A DNA stretch of 30,298 nucleotides from Oscillospiraceae bacterium (GTDB lineage Bacteria; Bacillota; Clostridia; UMGS1810): contig JAJXRJ010000026.1 in the NCBI GenBank assembly GCA_021629085.1, positions 1 through 30,298 of the forward strand. The letters are read 5' to 3'. The notes under the pieces were generated by a model that ran no database searches, was not told the DNA's origin, and was given only the letters and a program-made list of their open reading frames with translations. This document shows positions 15,903 to 22,501 of the stretch, piece by piece. The position numbers and the translations under genes are program-made. The first letter of the stretch is position 1. Each line of letters opens with the position of its first letter.

Positions 15903-16044
15903 TAGACCGAACAGATCGCTGGCACTGACATTATAAATTTGCGACAATGCTATCAGTGCTTGGATTTGTATATCTAATTGCCTTTTTTCATTGTGATAAG
16001 ATATGAAATGTTTTGTGCAAAGATACGATAAGTTTCCCATCGCC
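15903..16044 (-). pseudogene. Remnant of an XRE-family helix-turn-helix regulator
   Basis: On the minus strand, 16004-15903 encode a sequence ending IALSQIYNVSASDLFGL. This matches the end of an XRE/Cro helix-turn-helix domain, whose usual form is a tyrosine/glutamate-rich turn, then P-x-I-x-x-L-x-x-L-A, then VSxDxLFG. Directly upstream in another frame, 16044-15991 encode GKLIVSLHKTFHILSQ, which resembles the start of such a domain (GKLI-x-x-LRKEKGLSQ). The recognition helix between them is missing and the frames do not join, so the gene appears internally deleted and frameshifted. It overlaps the region upstream of the GH10 gene and may once have regulated it. Confidence 0.5.
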
Positions 16045-16053
16045 GAATCGTAT

Positions 16054-16059
16054 TATAAT
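16054..16059 (+). promoter_or_regulatory. Candidate -10 box of the first GH10 gene
   Basis: TATAAT at 16054-16059, 70 bp before the ATG at 16129. No good -35 hexamer sits 16-18 bp upstream, so an activator may be needed. Confidence 0.35.
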
Positions 16060-16077
16060 AAAAATGAAAAAGAAAGA

Positions 16078-16128
16078 AAAAGGAGGGATGGCGCGGCGCA
16101 CAATCTTTGTGTAAAGCGCGTCAAGTGT
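16078..16128 (+). promoter_or_regulatory. Leader of the first GH10 gene with displaced ribosome binding site and an 8-residue upstream frame
   Basis: AAAGGAGGG (16079-16087) is immediately followed by ATG 16088, which opens a nine-codon frame (MARRTIFV, stop TAA at 16112-16114). The xylanase ATG is at 16129, 14 bases after that stop, with no ribosome binding site of its own. The paralogous gene at 24324 has the same AAAGGAGGGAT sequence at normal distance, which suggests about 40 bases were inserted here or that translation of the xylanase is coupled to the small upstream frame. Confidence 0.45.
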
Positions 16129-18396
16129 ATGAGAAAAGGGATTGCAAGTGTGCTGGCAGTTGTGATGGTGATGTTGTTGGCGTTTGGTATGACCGGCGGG
16201 GTGTATGCGCAGGACGACATCAAGATTACCATTGACGGGACCCAGCAAAGTTTTGACCAGATGCCGGTGATGGTAAACGACCGGGTATTGGTGCCCATGC
16301 GGGGGATATTTGAAGCGCTGGGCGCGGAAGTTTCGTGGGACGACGCCACGCAGACTGCCTCAGGCGTCAAAGACGGAAAAACCGTGTCGCTTGCCATTGG
16401 AAGCACAAATGCCACGGTAAACGGCGCGGCGGTGACGCTGGACGTGCCGGCGCAGCTTGTAAATGACCGGACCATGGTGCCGGTGCGCTTTATTTCAGAA
16501 AGCTTAGGCGCGCAGGTGGACTGGGACGATGCATCCCAGACCGTGATTGTAAAAAGCGCGCAAACCGCGCCGGCAGCATCCATCAAACGGCCGGTGCCAA
16601 CGCAGTTTTCCAAATCCAGCGATTTGTCCGATTTGATTTTTTATGAAGAGGGGCCGCAAAAAGACCCGGTGGAGCTCTTTGAGAGCCTGCCCCAGGGCGA
16701 GCTTTTGGTGAGCCAGGAAGATTTTATGAACGCGGGCATCAGCGGTGCGGAATACGGCAGCAAAGAGCGTATCTCTGTAACGGGCATGCCGTTTTCTGAG
16801 GCGCACCGTGTAACCATTACCAAGGTGCCTGTGAATTCGTATTCCATCCAGCTCAAAATGATTCCCAAAACGCCGCTGGAAGAGGGTGACGTGGTGCTGG
16901 CGGTAATGTATATGCGCACGGTTTCGGGCGGAATCCCCGAAACCGGCACAGGGCAGATTCAGATGAATGTGGAGGAAAAGACCAGCGGCTCCAATAAAAA
17001 GGTTGTGCAGGGCAATATGACGGCGGGGCCGGAGTGGGAGGTCGGCTTTTTCCCATTTGTTGCGTCCTCCGACTTTTTGGAGAACATCCACATGAACATC
17101 CGCTTGGGCTTTTTTGAGCAAGTGGTGGACATCGGCGGCGTGGAGCTCATCAATTACGGCAAGCAGGTTACGCTGGACGATTTGCCCAAAACCGCAGTTT
17201 ACAACGGCATGGCGCCGGATGCACCGTGGCGGCAGGAGGCCATGGCGCGCATTGAGCAAATCCGCAAAGGCGATGTGAACATAGTCGTGCAGGACGCCTC
17301 TGGAAACCCGGTTTCGGGCGCGGCAGTGACAGTGAATGAAACGGAAAGCGCATTTGAGTGGGGATCGGCGGTCAACACCAACGTGCTGGGCAGCAGCCAA
17401 AATGCACAAAATTATCAGGATGCAGTGCGCACCTATTTTAACAGTGCGGTTTGCGTCAACGAGCACAAGTGGAAATATTATGAGGAACAGCCGGAAAAGG
17501 CGCGCGGCATTGTCGACTGGCTGAAAAATAATGGCATCTCCCATATCCGGGGCCATGTGCTCATTTGGGAGTCCACCAGCAGCGACTGGGCCATTCCGGA
17601 CGACATATTTCCCATGCTGGCAAATAAAGACCGCGCGGCGTTTGACCAGCGGGTAAAAGACCATATCACCAGCGTGGTGGGTGATTTTAACGGTGAAATC
17701 AACGATTGGGATGTGGTCAATGAAATGGTGCGCAACACCACCTTCCGCTCCGTGTTTGGAAACGAGCTTTTGGTGGATTGGTTTAACTGGGTGCGCGAGG
17801 CCAACCCGGATGCCGAGCGGTTTATCAGCGAGACGGGCATTGTGGGGACTGACCGGACGCTGGATACCTTTGTGCCCCTGTTGGATGAATTGGAGGCCAA
17901 AAACGTTGCATATGAGGGCATTTGCATTCACGGGCACTTTGGCGCTATCTGTGACCCCATGAAGTTTTATGAGCAGATAGACACGCTGGCAACGCGGTAT
18001 GGCAAGCGCATCAAGATATCGGAATTTGACTTTAATGAGGACGACGAGCTTTTGCAGGGAAACTTTGTGCGCGATATCCTCATTGCCTGCTTTAGCCACG
18101 AGGCGGTGGACGGATTTTACATGTGGGGCTTCTGGGACGGCTCACACTGGCTGGACAATGCGCCGCTTTTGCGCGAGGACTGGACGTTAAAGCCCTCGGG
18201 CGAGCAGTTTGTGGATTTGGTGTACAACAAGTGGTGGACGAGGGAAAGCGGCCAAACCGGCGCGGACGGCCGCTATGGTTTGCGCGCCTACTACGGCGAC
18301 TATGAGATTACCGCCGCGGCAAACGGCCAGGAAAAGACCGTGACTGCAAAGGTGGAAAAAGGCAAAGACAACACCATCGTGATTACGCTGGATTAG
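16129..18396 (+). CDS. Secreted GH10 endo-xylanase with N-terminal stalk (CuAO-N) module
   Basis: A 755-residue protein predicted to cut beta-1,4-xylan outside the cell. Order: signal peptide (1-28, ending VYAQ); a copper-amine-oxidase-N module made of two related halves (about 30-145, with DRVLVPMRGIFEALGAEVSWDD and DRTMVPVRFISESLGAQVDWDD, each about 22 residues, at their cores); a beta-rich module shared with the protein at 24324 (about 150-380); a small Ig-like segment (VVQDASGNPVSGAAV); the GH10 barrel (about 415-700); and a C-terminal beta domain ending in TIVITLD. The acid/base is Glu532 (DWDVVNE) and the nucleophile Glu632 (KISE). The usual His after the RGHxLVW motif is Glu (RGHVLIWES), a feature of a divergent GH10 subgroup. 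ATG 16129 is the only in-frame start giving the signal peptide. Confidence 0.85.
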   Translation: MRKGIASVLAVVMVMLLAFGMTGGVYAQDDIKITIDGTQQSFDQMPVMVNDRVLVPMRGIFEALGAEVSWDDATQTASGVKDGKTVSLAIGSTNATVNGAAVTLDVPAQLVNDRTMVPVRFISESLGAQVDWDDASQTVIVKSAQTAPAASIKRPVPTQFSKSSDLSDLIFYEEGPQKDPVELFESLPQGELLVSQEDFMNAGISGAEYGSKERISVTGMPFSEAHRVTITKVPVNSYSIQLKMIPKTPLEEGDVVLAVMYMRTVSGGIPETGTGQIQMNVEEKTSGSNKKVVQGNMTAGPEWEVGFFPFVASSDFLENIHMNIRLGFFEQVVDIGGVELINYGKQVTLDDLPKTAVYNGMAPDAPWRQEAMARIEQIRKGDVNIVVQDASGNPVSGAAVTVNETESAFEWGSAVNTNVLGSSQNAQNYQDAVRTYFNSAVCVNEHKWKYYEEQPEKARGIVDWLKNNGISHIRGHVLIWESTSSDWAIPDDIFPMLANKDRAAFDQRVKDHITSVVGDFNGEINDWDVVNEMVRNTTFRSVFGNELLVDWFNWVREANPDAERFISETGIVGTDRTLDTFVPLLDELEAKNVAYEGICIHGHFGAICDPMKFYEQIDTLATRYGKRIKISEFDFNEDDELLQGNFVRDILIACFSHEAVDGFYMWGFWDGSHWLDNAPLLREDWTLKPSGEQFVDLVYNKWWTRESGQTGADGRYGLRAYYGDYEITAAANGQEKTVTAKVEKGKDNTIVITLD

Positions 18397-18398
18397 AT

Positions 18399-18434
18399 AA
18401 AAAAGCAGTGACGATAATTCGTCACTGCTTTTTT
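18399..18434. terminator. Bidirectional terminator between GH10 and CE15 genes
   Basis: A perfect 15-bp stem (18399-18413 with 18420-18434) with loop ATAATT; six A on the left and six T on the right make it work for the GH10 gene on plus and the esterase operon on minus. Confidence 0.9.
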
Positions 18435-18446
18435 AATCATGCTTGA

Positions 18447-19535
18447 TCACAACACCTTGTCGGCGTAGTCCATGAACAAATCCCAGTCAAACGGCGTAAG
18501 CGCGTGTCTGCCCTCACGTATATGATAGGCAATGGCGCCGCCGTGATAGGGCGTGTTAAAAGCCGGGTCACCTGAAACGTCTAAGCCGCGTTTGCCGTAA
18601 AGCCCATAGACGTCCCCCGCCCGGCGCGCGCTCAAAAGCTCGTTTTGGGGGCAGGCGTTGTCATCGTCCGACGCGCTTGCCACATACACATAACGCGGCG
18701 CAATAAGCGCAATGAGCATGTGCTGGTCGATGGGAAGCCATGCTTCGCGCCCGTTATAGGCATGGTAATTTTCACAAAACCAATATGGGAACCGGGTGTT
18801 GATGAGCTGCACGGTTTCGCCAGTGCTTCCGCGCGAGGCAGCCGCGCCGGTGCAGCCGGAATTGTTGGAGACCACCAATTTGAACCGCGTGTCGCACGCG
18901 CCGGCCCAAAGTGCGGTTTTCCCGCCCCTGGAGTGCCCAATCACTGCGGCGCGGGAGCAGTCCGCACGGCCTGAAGCGGCGAGACAATCCATCACCAGGC
19001 TTGCGCCATACGCCCACGCCGCAATGGTGCCCCAGGACTGTGCATTTCGGGGCTTTTTGGAAAACAGCGTGTGGATGCCGTTTTGAAACCCATCGTCGCA
19101 GTCGGGGTCCAAATCCTTCACCTTGTAAACCGCAACGGCATAGCCGCGCGCGATAATTTGTGAGATGGGAACAAACGGCATGTCGGTATCCACCCTCAAG
19201 TCGCACGTTTCCGACTGGGATGCCTGCAGCATGATATACACAAAGACCGGCGGTTTTTCTATCCCCGCCGGTGCAAAGTATTCTACAGGAAACGAAAACC
19301 GGTTCCCGTTTTCTGTCAATGTGATGTTGGTTTTTTCATAAATGGCCGCACCGCCTAAAAACTGCGTATCTGTCTGTTTTACACAAAAAGCAGGCGTAAG
19401 CGCGGTAAACGGTTTTTCCCCATACACAAACCGTTCAAACAGGCCGAATATCTCCGGCCGCCGGAACGCTTCCCAATCGTGTGCGGTGGAAACGTTTTCA
19501 CCGCTGATCGTGGTTAAGAGGTTTGGAAGATGCAT
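18447..19535 (-). CDS. CE15-like esterase (glucuronoyl esterase family), no signal peptide
   Basis: Alpha/beta-hydrolase of 362 residues. The nucleophile elbow VIGHSRGGKTAL (Ser202) and the later segment NYHAYNGREAWLPIDQH resemble carbohydrate esterase family 15, which cleaves esters between glucuronoxylan uronic acids and lignin alcohols; CE15 has the motif GxSRxGK. His344 (GRHALTPFDW) fits the catalytic histidine. ATG 19535 is used: AAAGGAG lies 8 bases upstream, and the frame further upstream runs into the next gene. The N-terminus MHLPNLLTTISG is not a signal peptide, so the enzyme should be cytoplasmic, unlike most known CE15 enzymes. It is the last gene of a four-gene operon, 13 bp after the Gfo/Idh/MocA gene. 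An acetyl-xylan esterase-like activity is the main alternative. Confidence 0.7.
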   Translation of the reverse strand: MHLPNLLTTISGENVSTAHDWEAFRRPEIFGLFERFVYGEKPFTALTPAFCVKQTDTQFLGGAAIYEKTNITLTENGNRFSFPVEYFAPAGIEKPPVFVYIMLQASQSETCDLRVDTDMPFVPISQIIARGYAVAVYKVKDLDPDCDDGFQNGIHTLFSKKPRNAQSWGTIAAWAYGASLVMDCLAASGRADCSRAAVIGHSRGGKTALWAGACDTRFKLVVSNNSGCTGAAASRGSTGETVQLINTRFPYWFCENYHAYNGREAWLPIDQHMLIALIAPRYVYVASASDDDNACPQNELLSARRAGDVYGLYGKRGLDVSGDPAFNTPYHGGAIAYHIREGRHALTPFDWDLFMDYADKVL

Positions 19536-19548
19536 CAAAACCGCTCCT

Positions 19549-20622
19549 TTATTTTGTTGATGGAAGGACGACCTCATGGCCGGTTTCGGCTGATTGGTAC
19601 GCCGCATCCAAAATCCTCATCAGGGTGACGCCGTCCTCAGCAGGCGCAATGCAGGGCGTACCCAATGTAATGCAGTCCACAAAGTGGTTGATTTGGTTGC
19701 AAAACGACTGGTTGAAATCTTCCGCAGTGTTGGCTGCAAGCTTCACGTCTGCCATATATTGATCCAGTTCGGTATAAAACTCCAGCTCCGGCATCAGCCG
19801 TGCGCCGCCTTTGTCACCGAACAGCTCCACTTCGCTGCGGTCTGCCTTGAGATTTAAACTAAAGCTGGTATCCACTTGCAAAACCGCACCGTTGTCAAAG
19901 CGGATCATTGCAGTTGCCAAATCCTCCACGTCGCAGATGTCGTTTTCGCCGCTCTCCGCGGAACGGTAGGCCTTTTGCGACAGGATGTTGGGCCGGTTGC
20001 CCAGCTTGTGGAAGGCGGCGCCGTAGACGGATACCGGCATAGGATTCCCCATCAAATAACGGATGAGGTCGATAAAATGCACGCCCAAGTCAATGAGCGG
20101 CCCGCCGCCCGAACGCGACTTGTCGCCGAACCATCCGCCGGGGTTGCCGTTTCTGCGCAGATACAGCGCTTTTGCATAGTAAATGTCCCCAAAATACCCG
20201 CTGTCCACAAAACGCTTTAAAATGGCGCACTCATTGCCGTGCCGCCGTACAAACCCAATCATCAAAAGCTTACCGGCTTTTTTTGCGGCCGCAAGCATTT
20301 TTTCCGCATCCTGGGCATTGGTTGCCATGGGCTTTTCACACAGCACGTGCTTGCCCGCCTCCAGTGCCGCAATGGCAGCCGGGGCATGTGCGCTGTTCCA
20401 CGTGCACACGCTCACCGCGTCCAGCTCTTTTAGCTTTAGCATTTCGTGCATGTCAGTGTATGTGCGGGTCACGCCATATTTTTCTGCAGCCGATTTCACA
20501 CGCGCCTCGTTCAAATCACACAGCGCATAGATTTCCACGTTCGGGTTTTTTTGATAGGAACGCAAGTGTGCACTTGCGATATTGCCCGTTCCGATGATAC
20601 CAATTTTTAATTTGCCTGTCAA
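19549..20622 (-). CDS. Gfo/Idh/MocA-family NAD(P)-dependent sugar oxidoreductase
   Basis: A 357-residue oxidoreductase acting on sugars or cyclitols. The N-terminal Rossmann fold starts KIGIIGTGNIASAHL (about 5-19), and the conserved CEKPMA motif (about 96-101) carries the lysine used in catalysis and cofactor binding. The C-terminal alpha/beta substrate domain includes GGGPLIDLGVHFIDLIRYL, with the catalytic His region. The start is TTG 20622 with GGGGGAG 6 bases upstream, giving MTGKLKIGIIG. It sits between the xylose-isomerase-like gene (15 bp) and the esterase gene (13 bp), so it probably oxidises or epimerises a sugar released by the pathway. The exact substrate is not predictable. Confidence 0.88.
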   Translation of the reverse strand: MTGKLKIGIIGTGNIASAHLRSYQKNPNVEIYALCDLNEARVKSAAEKYGVTRTYTDMHEMLKLKELDAVSVCTWNSAHAPAAIAALEAGKHVLCEKPMATNAQDAEKMLAAAKKAGKLLMIGFVRRHGNECAILKRFVDSGYFGDIYYAKALYLRRNGNPGGWFGDKSRSGGGPLIDLGVHFIDLIRYLMGNPMPVSVYGAAFHKLGNRPNILSQKAYRSAESGENDICDVEDLATAMIRFDNGAVLQVDTSFSLNLKADRSEVELFGDKGGARLMPELEFYTELDQYMADVKLAANTAEDFNQSFCNQINHFVDCITLGTPCIAPAEDGVTLMRILDAAYQSAETGHEVVLPSTK

Positions 20623-20637
20623 GATTTTCTCCCCCTT

Positions 20638-21483
20638 TTAATTGGACTGTATGGTTTTACGCAGAAAATCCGCCGCTTTTTGGATGTCGGCAGCTGGGTC
20701 GTCGCCCACCTCGCGCTCAATGGTCAAAAAGCCTTTGTATCCGATTTCGTCCAGCGCCTTTAAATAGTTTGGAAAGTCCACGTCGCCTTCGCCCAGCGGA
20801 AGCTCAATATAGCGGCGACCTTTATAGGTATCCGCATTCTGGCCGTAAAGCCGTTCAATGTCCTGACCGCTTAGCATGTGGCCGTCCTTTGCGTGCGTAT
20901 GTACAATATAGTCTTTTAATGTGTAAACCGCCTGTACCGGGTCGTCGCCCGTCACCATCACGAGGTTTGCGGGGTCGAGGTTGACCGCAACGCCTGTAGA
21001 ACCCAGGGAATCCAAAAAGGTTTTGAGCGTTTTTGCAGGTTCCGGCCCGGTTTCAATGGCAAAGTGCGCATTTAAGCTGTCGGCATACTGGCTCAGTGAA
21101 AAGCAGGCCTCCTGCATGATTTTATACCGGTCATGGCTCGGGTCTTCGGGCACCACGCCAATGTGGGTGGTCACCACATCGGTGCCAAATTCTTTGGCAA
21201 GGTCTAAAATCCGTTTGGATTTTTCAATGAGCACCGGGTTTTTTTCGCGATCGCAAAACCCCTGGCCAAAATCACCGCACAGGGCGGAAAACACCAGCCC
21301 GCTGTCTTGCATCATGGAAAGAATCTCTTTTTTGCGCGCAGGCGTCAGCTTTTCGGGCGAATGGTCGCCGCGGGTGGCGTAAAGCTGCACGCCGGTCGCG
21401 CCCACTGCTGCCGCCTTCTGGATGGCGGTTTTGATGTCAGTTTTAAACGAGTCCAGCATAGCGCCAATTGGAAATGCATACAT
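20638..21483 (-). CDS. Sugar phosphate isomerase/epimerase-like TIM barrel protein
   Basis: A 281-residue AP-endonuclease-2/xylose-isomerase-like barrel protein. Metal-binding positions of the family are visible in the segments HFAIETGPEP (Glu), VNLDPANLVM (Asp), IVHTHAKDGH (His) and GFLTIEREVGDDP (Glu). These enzymes isomerise, epimerise or dehydrate sugars and keto-inositols. ATG 21483 follows AAGGAGGAG. It is the second gene of the operon, 14 bp after the nucleotidyltransferase gene and 15 bp before the oxidoreductase gene. Pairs of such a barrel protein with a Gfo/Idh/MocA enzyme are common in sugar catabolic loci, where they often act on consecutive steps. Confidence 0.85.
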   Translation of the reverse strand: MYAFPIGAMLDSFKTDIKTAIQKAAAVGATGVQLYATRGDHSPEKLTPARKKEILSMMQDSGLVFSALCGDFGQGFCDREKNPVLIEKSKRILDLAKEFGTDVVTTHIGVVPEDPSHDRYKIMQEACFSLSQYADSLNAHFAIETGPEPAKTLKTFLDSLGSTGVAVNLDPANLVMVTGDDPVQAVYTLKDYIVHTHAKDGHMLSGQDIERLYGQNADTYKGRRYIELPLGEGDVDFPNYLKALDEIGYKGFLTIEREVGDDPAADIQKAADFLRKTIQSN

Positions 21484-21497
21484 AATATTTCTCCTCC

Positions 21498-22340
21498 TTA
21501 TAAATTGTGGTAAAAGCCGTCTTTACGAAGCTTTGCGAGTGCTTGTTTTACCTGCTCCAAATCCGCACGGTAGGTCATGCCATACCAGCGGTCGGGCGTT
21601 TTTAGTACGCTGATTTTCGCGTCCCCAGTCTGGATCATCTGATCCATCACATCGGGCAGAAAATACTCTTTTTTGAGCGGGTCGCCGCCATCTTTCAAAA
21701 ATTGGAAAAACCCAGCCTCCAGCCGGTCGAAAATGGCAGGATACAACCCCCACATATTCATGGAGACAAGCGTGTCAGGTGCAAACGGGCTGTTTTTGTC
21801 AAGCGCGGTGTGTTCGGTAACCTTGGTGAGATACCCATCTTTGGTTTCGCAGATGCCGCGCGAAACGGTCCCGTTTTCGGTGAGCGTGTTTTTGAGTGCA
21901 AATGCCACCATACAGGGGTTGTGCTCTTTTGTCAGATGCTGGTGTAAAAGCCCGTAGGCCTCAATGCCGTAATAGTCGTCGGAATTGATAACGGCAAATG
22001 GCGTGTGGATGTGTTCCTTTGCACATAAAACCGCATGCGCGGTGCCCCAGGGCTTTGTGCGGCCGTCCGGCACCGAAAACCCAGGCGGCAAGCGGTCCAG
22101 TGTTTGGAAGGCATAAGCGACCTCCATTGTTTGCGCAATGCGGTTGCCGATACGCGCTTTAAAATCGTGCGCAATGTCTGGGCGGATGACAAACACCACT
22201 TTTTCAAATCCGGCCCTTTTCGCGTCATAGCACGAATAGTCCAAAATCCCCGCGCCGTTTGGCCCCACCGGCTCCATTTGCTTGAGCCCGCCAAACCGGC
22301 TGCCCATGCCGGCCGCCATCACCAGCAGAGTGGTTTTCAT
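21498..22340 (-). CDS. Sugar nucleotidyltransferase-like protein
   Basis: A 280-residue NTP-transferase fold protein. The N-terminus shows the nucleotide-binding signature LLVMAAGMGSRFGGLKQ (about 4-20), and the metal-binding aspartate is expected in VINSDDYYG (about 118-126). The length and the segment EPVGPNGAGILDYS fit a poorly characterised branch related to glucose-1-phosphate uridylyl/thymidylyltransferases. ATG 22340 has AAAGGAGG upstream at normal spacing. It is the first gene of the minus-strand operon. A sugar-activating enzyme in an otherwise catabolic operon is unusual; it may make a nucleotide sugar or act on a sugar phosphate formed by its neighbours (inference). Confidence 0.82.
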   Translation of the reverse strand: MKTTLLVMAAGMGSRFGGLKQMEPVGPNGAGILDYSCYDAKRAGFEKVVFVIRPDIAHDFKARIGNRIAQTMEVAYAFQTLDRLPPGFSVPDGRTKPWGTAHAVLCAKEHIHTPFAVINSDDYYGIEAYGLLHQHLTKEHNPCMVAFALKNTLTENGTVSRGICETKDGYLTKVTEHTALDKNSPFAPDTLVSMNMWGLYPAIFDRLEAGFFQFLKDGGDPLKKEYFLPDVMDQMIQTGDAKISVLKTPDRWYGMTYRADLEQVKQALAKLRKDGFYHNL

Positions 22341-22371
22341 GGATAGCTGCCTCCTTTTGGTACGATTTTTC

Positions 22372-22400
22372 TTGTGTACACTGTAAACATATGATATAAT
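22372..22400 (+). promoter_or_regulatory. Promoter of the polysaccharide deacetylase gene
   Basis: TTGTGT (22372-22377), 17 bp, TATAAT (22395-22400), about 100 bp before the ATG at 22502. Confidence 0.6.
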
Positions 22401-22411
22401 CAAATTGTCAA
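22382..22411 (-). promoter_or_regulatory. Possible promoter of the nucleotidyltransferase-to-esterase operon
   Basis: Minus-strand TTGACA (22411-22406) with a weak TTTACA -10 (22387-22382) at 18 bp. It overlaps the divergent promoter of the deacetylase gene, so the two may exclude each other or share a regulator. Confidence 0.4.
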
Positions 22412-22501
22412 GGTTAGTATACGGCAAGGATTGATGTATATCAATAGCAAAAAGGGCACAAAATTTATGATTTTGGCCACAAAAAGAATGGAGGAAGGGA
22501 C

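Noticed and set aside
16504..18099. A 531-codon open frame on the minus strand
   Set aside because: It lies wholly inside the GH10 gene on the other strand, its translation is low-complexity His/Arg/Leu-rich, and no ribosome binding site precedes it. It results from codon bias of the real gene.
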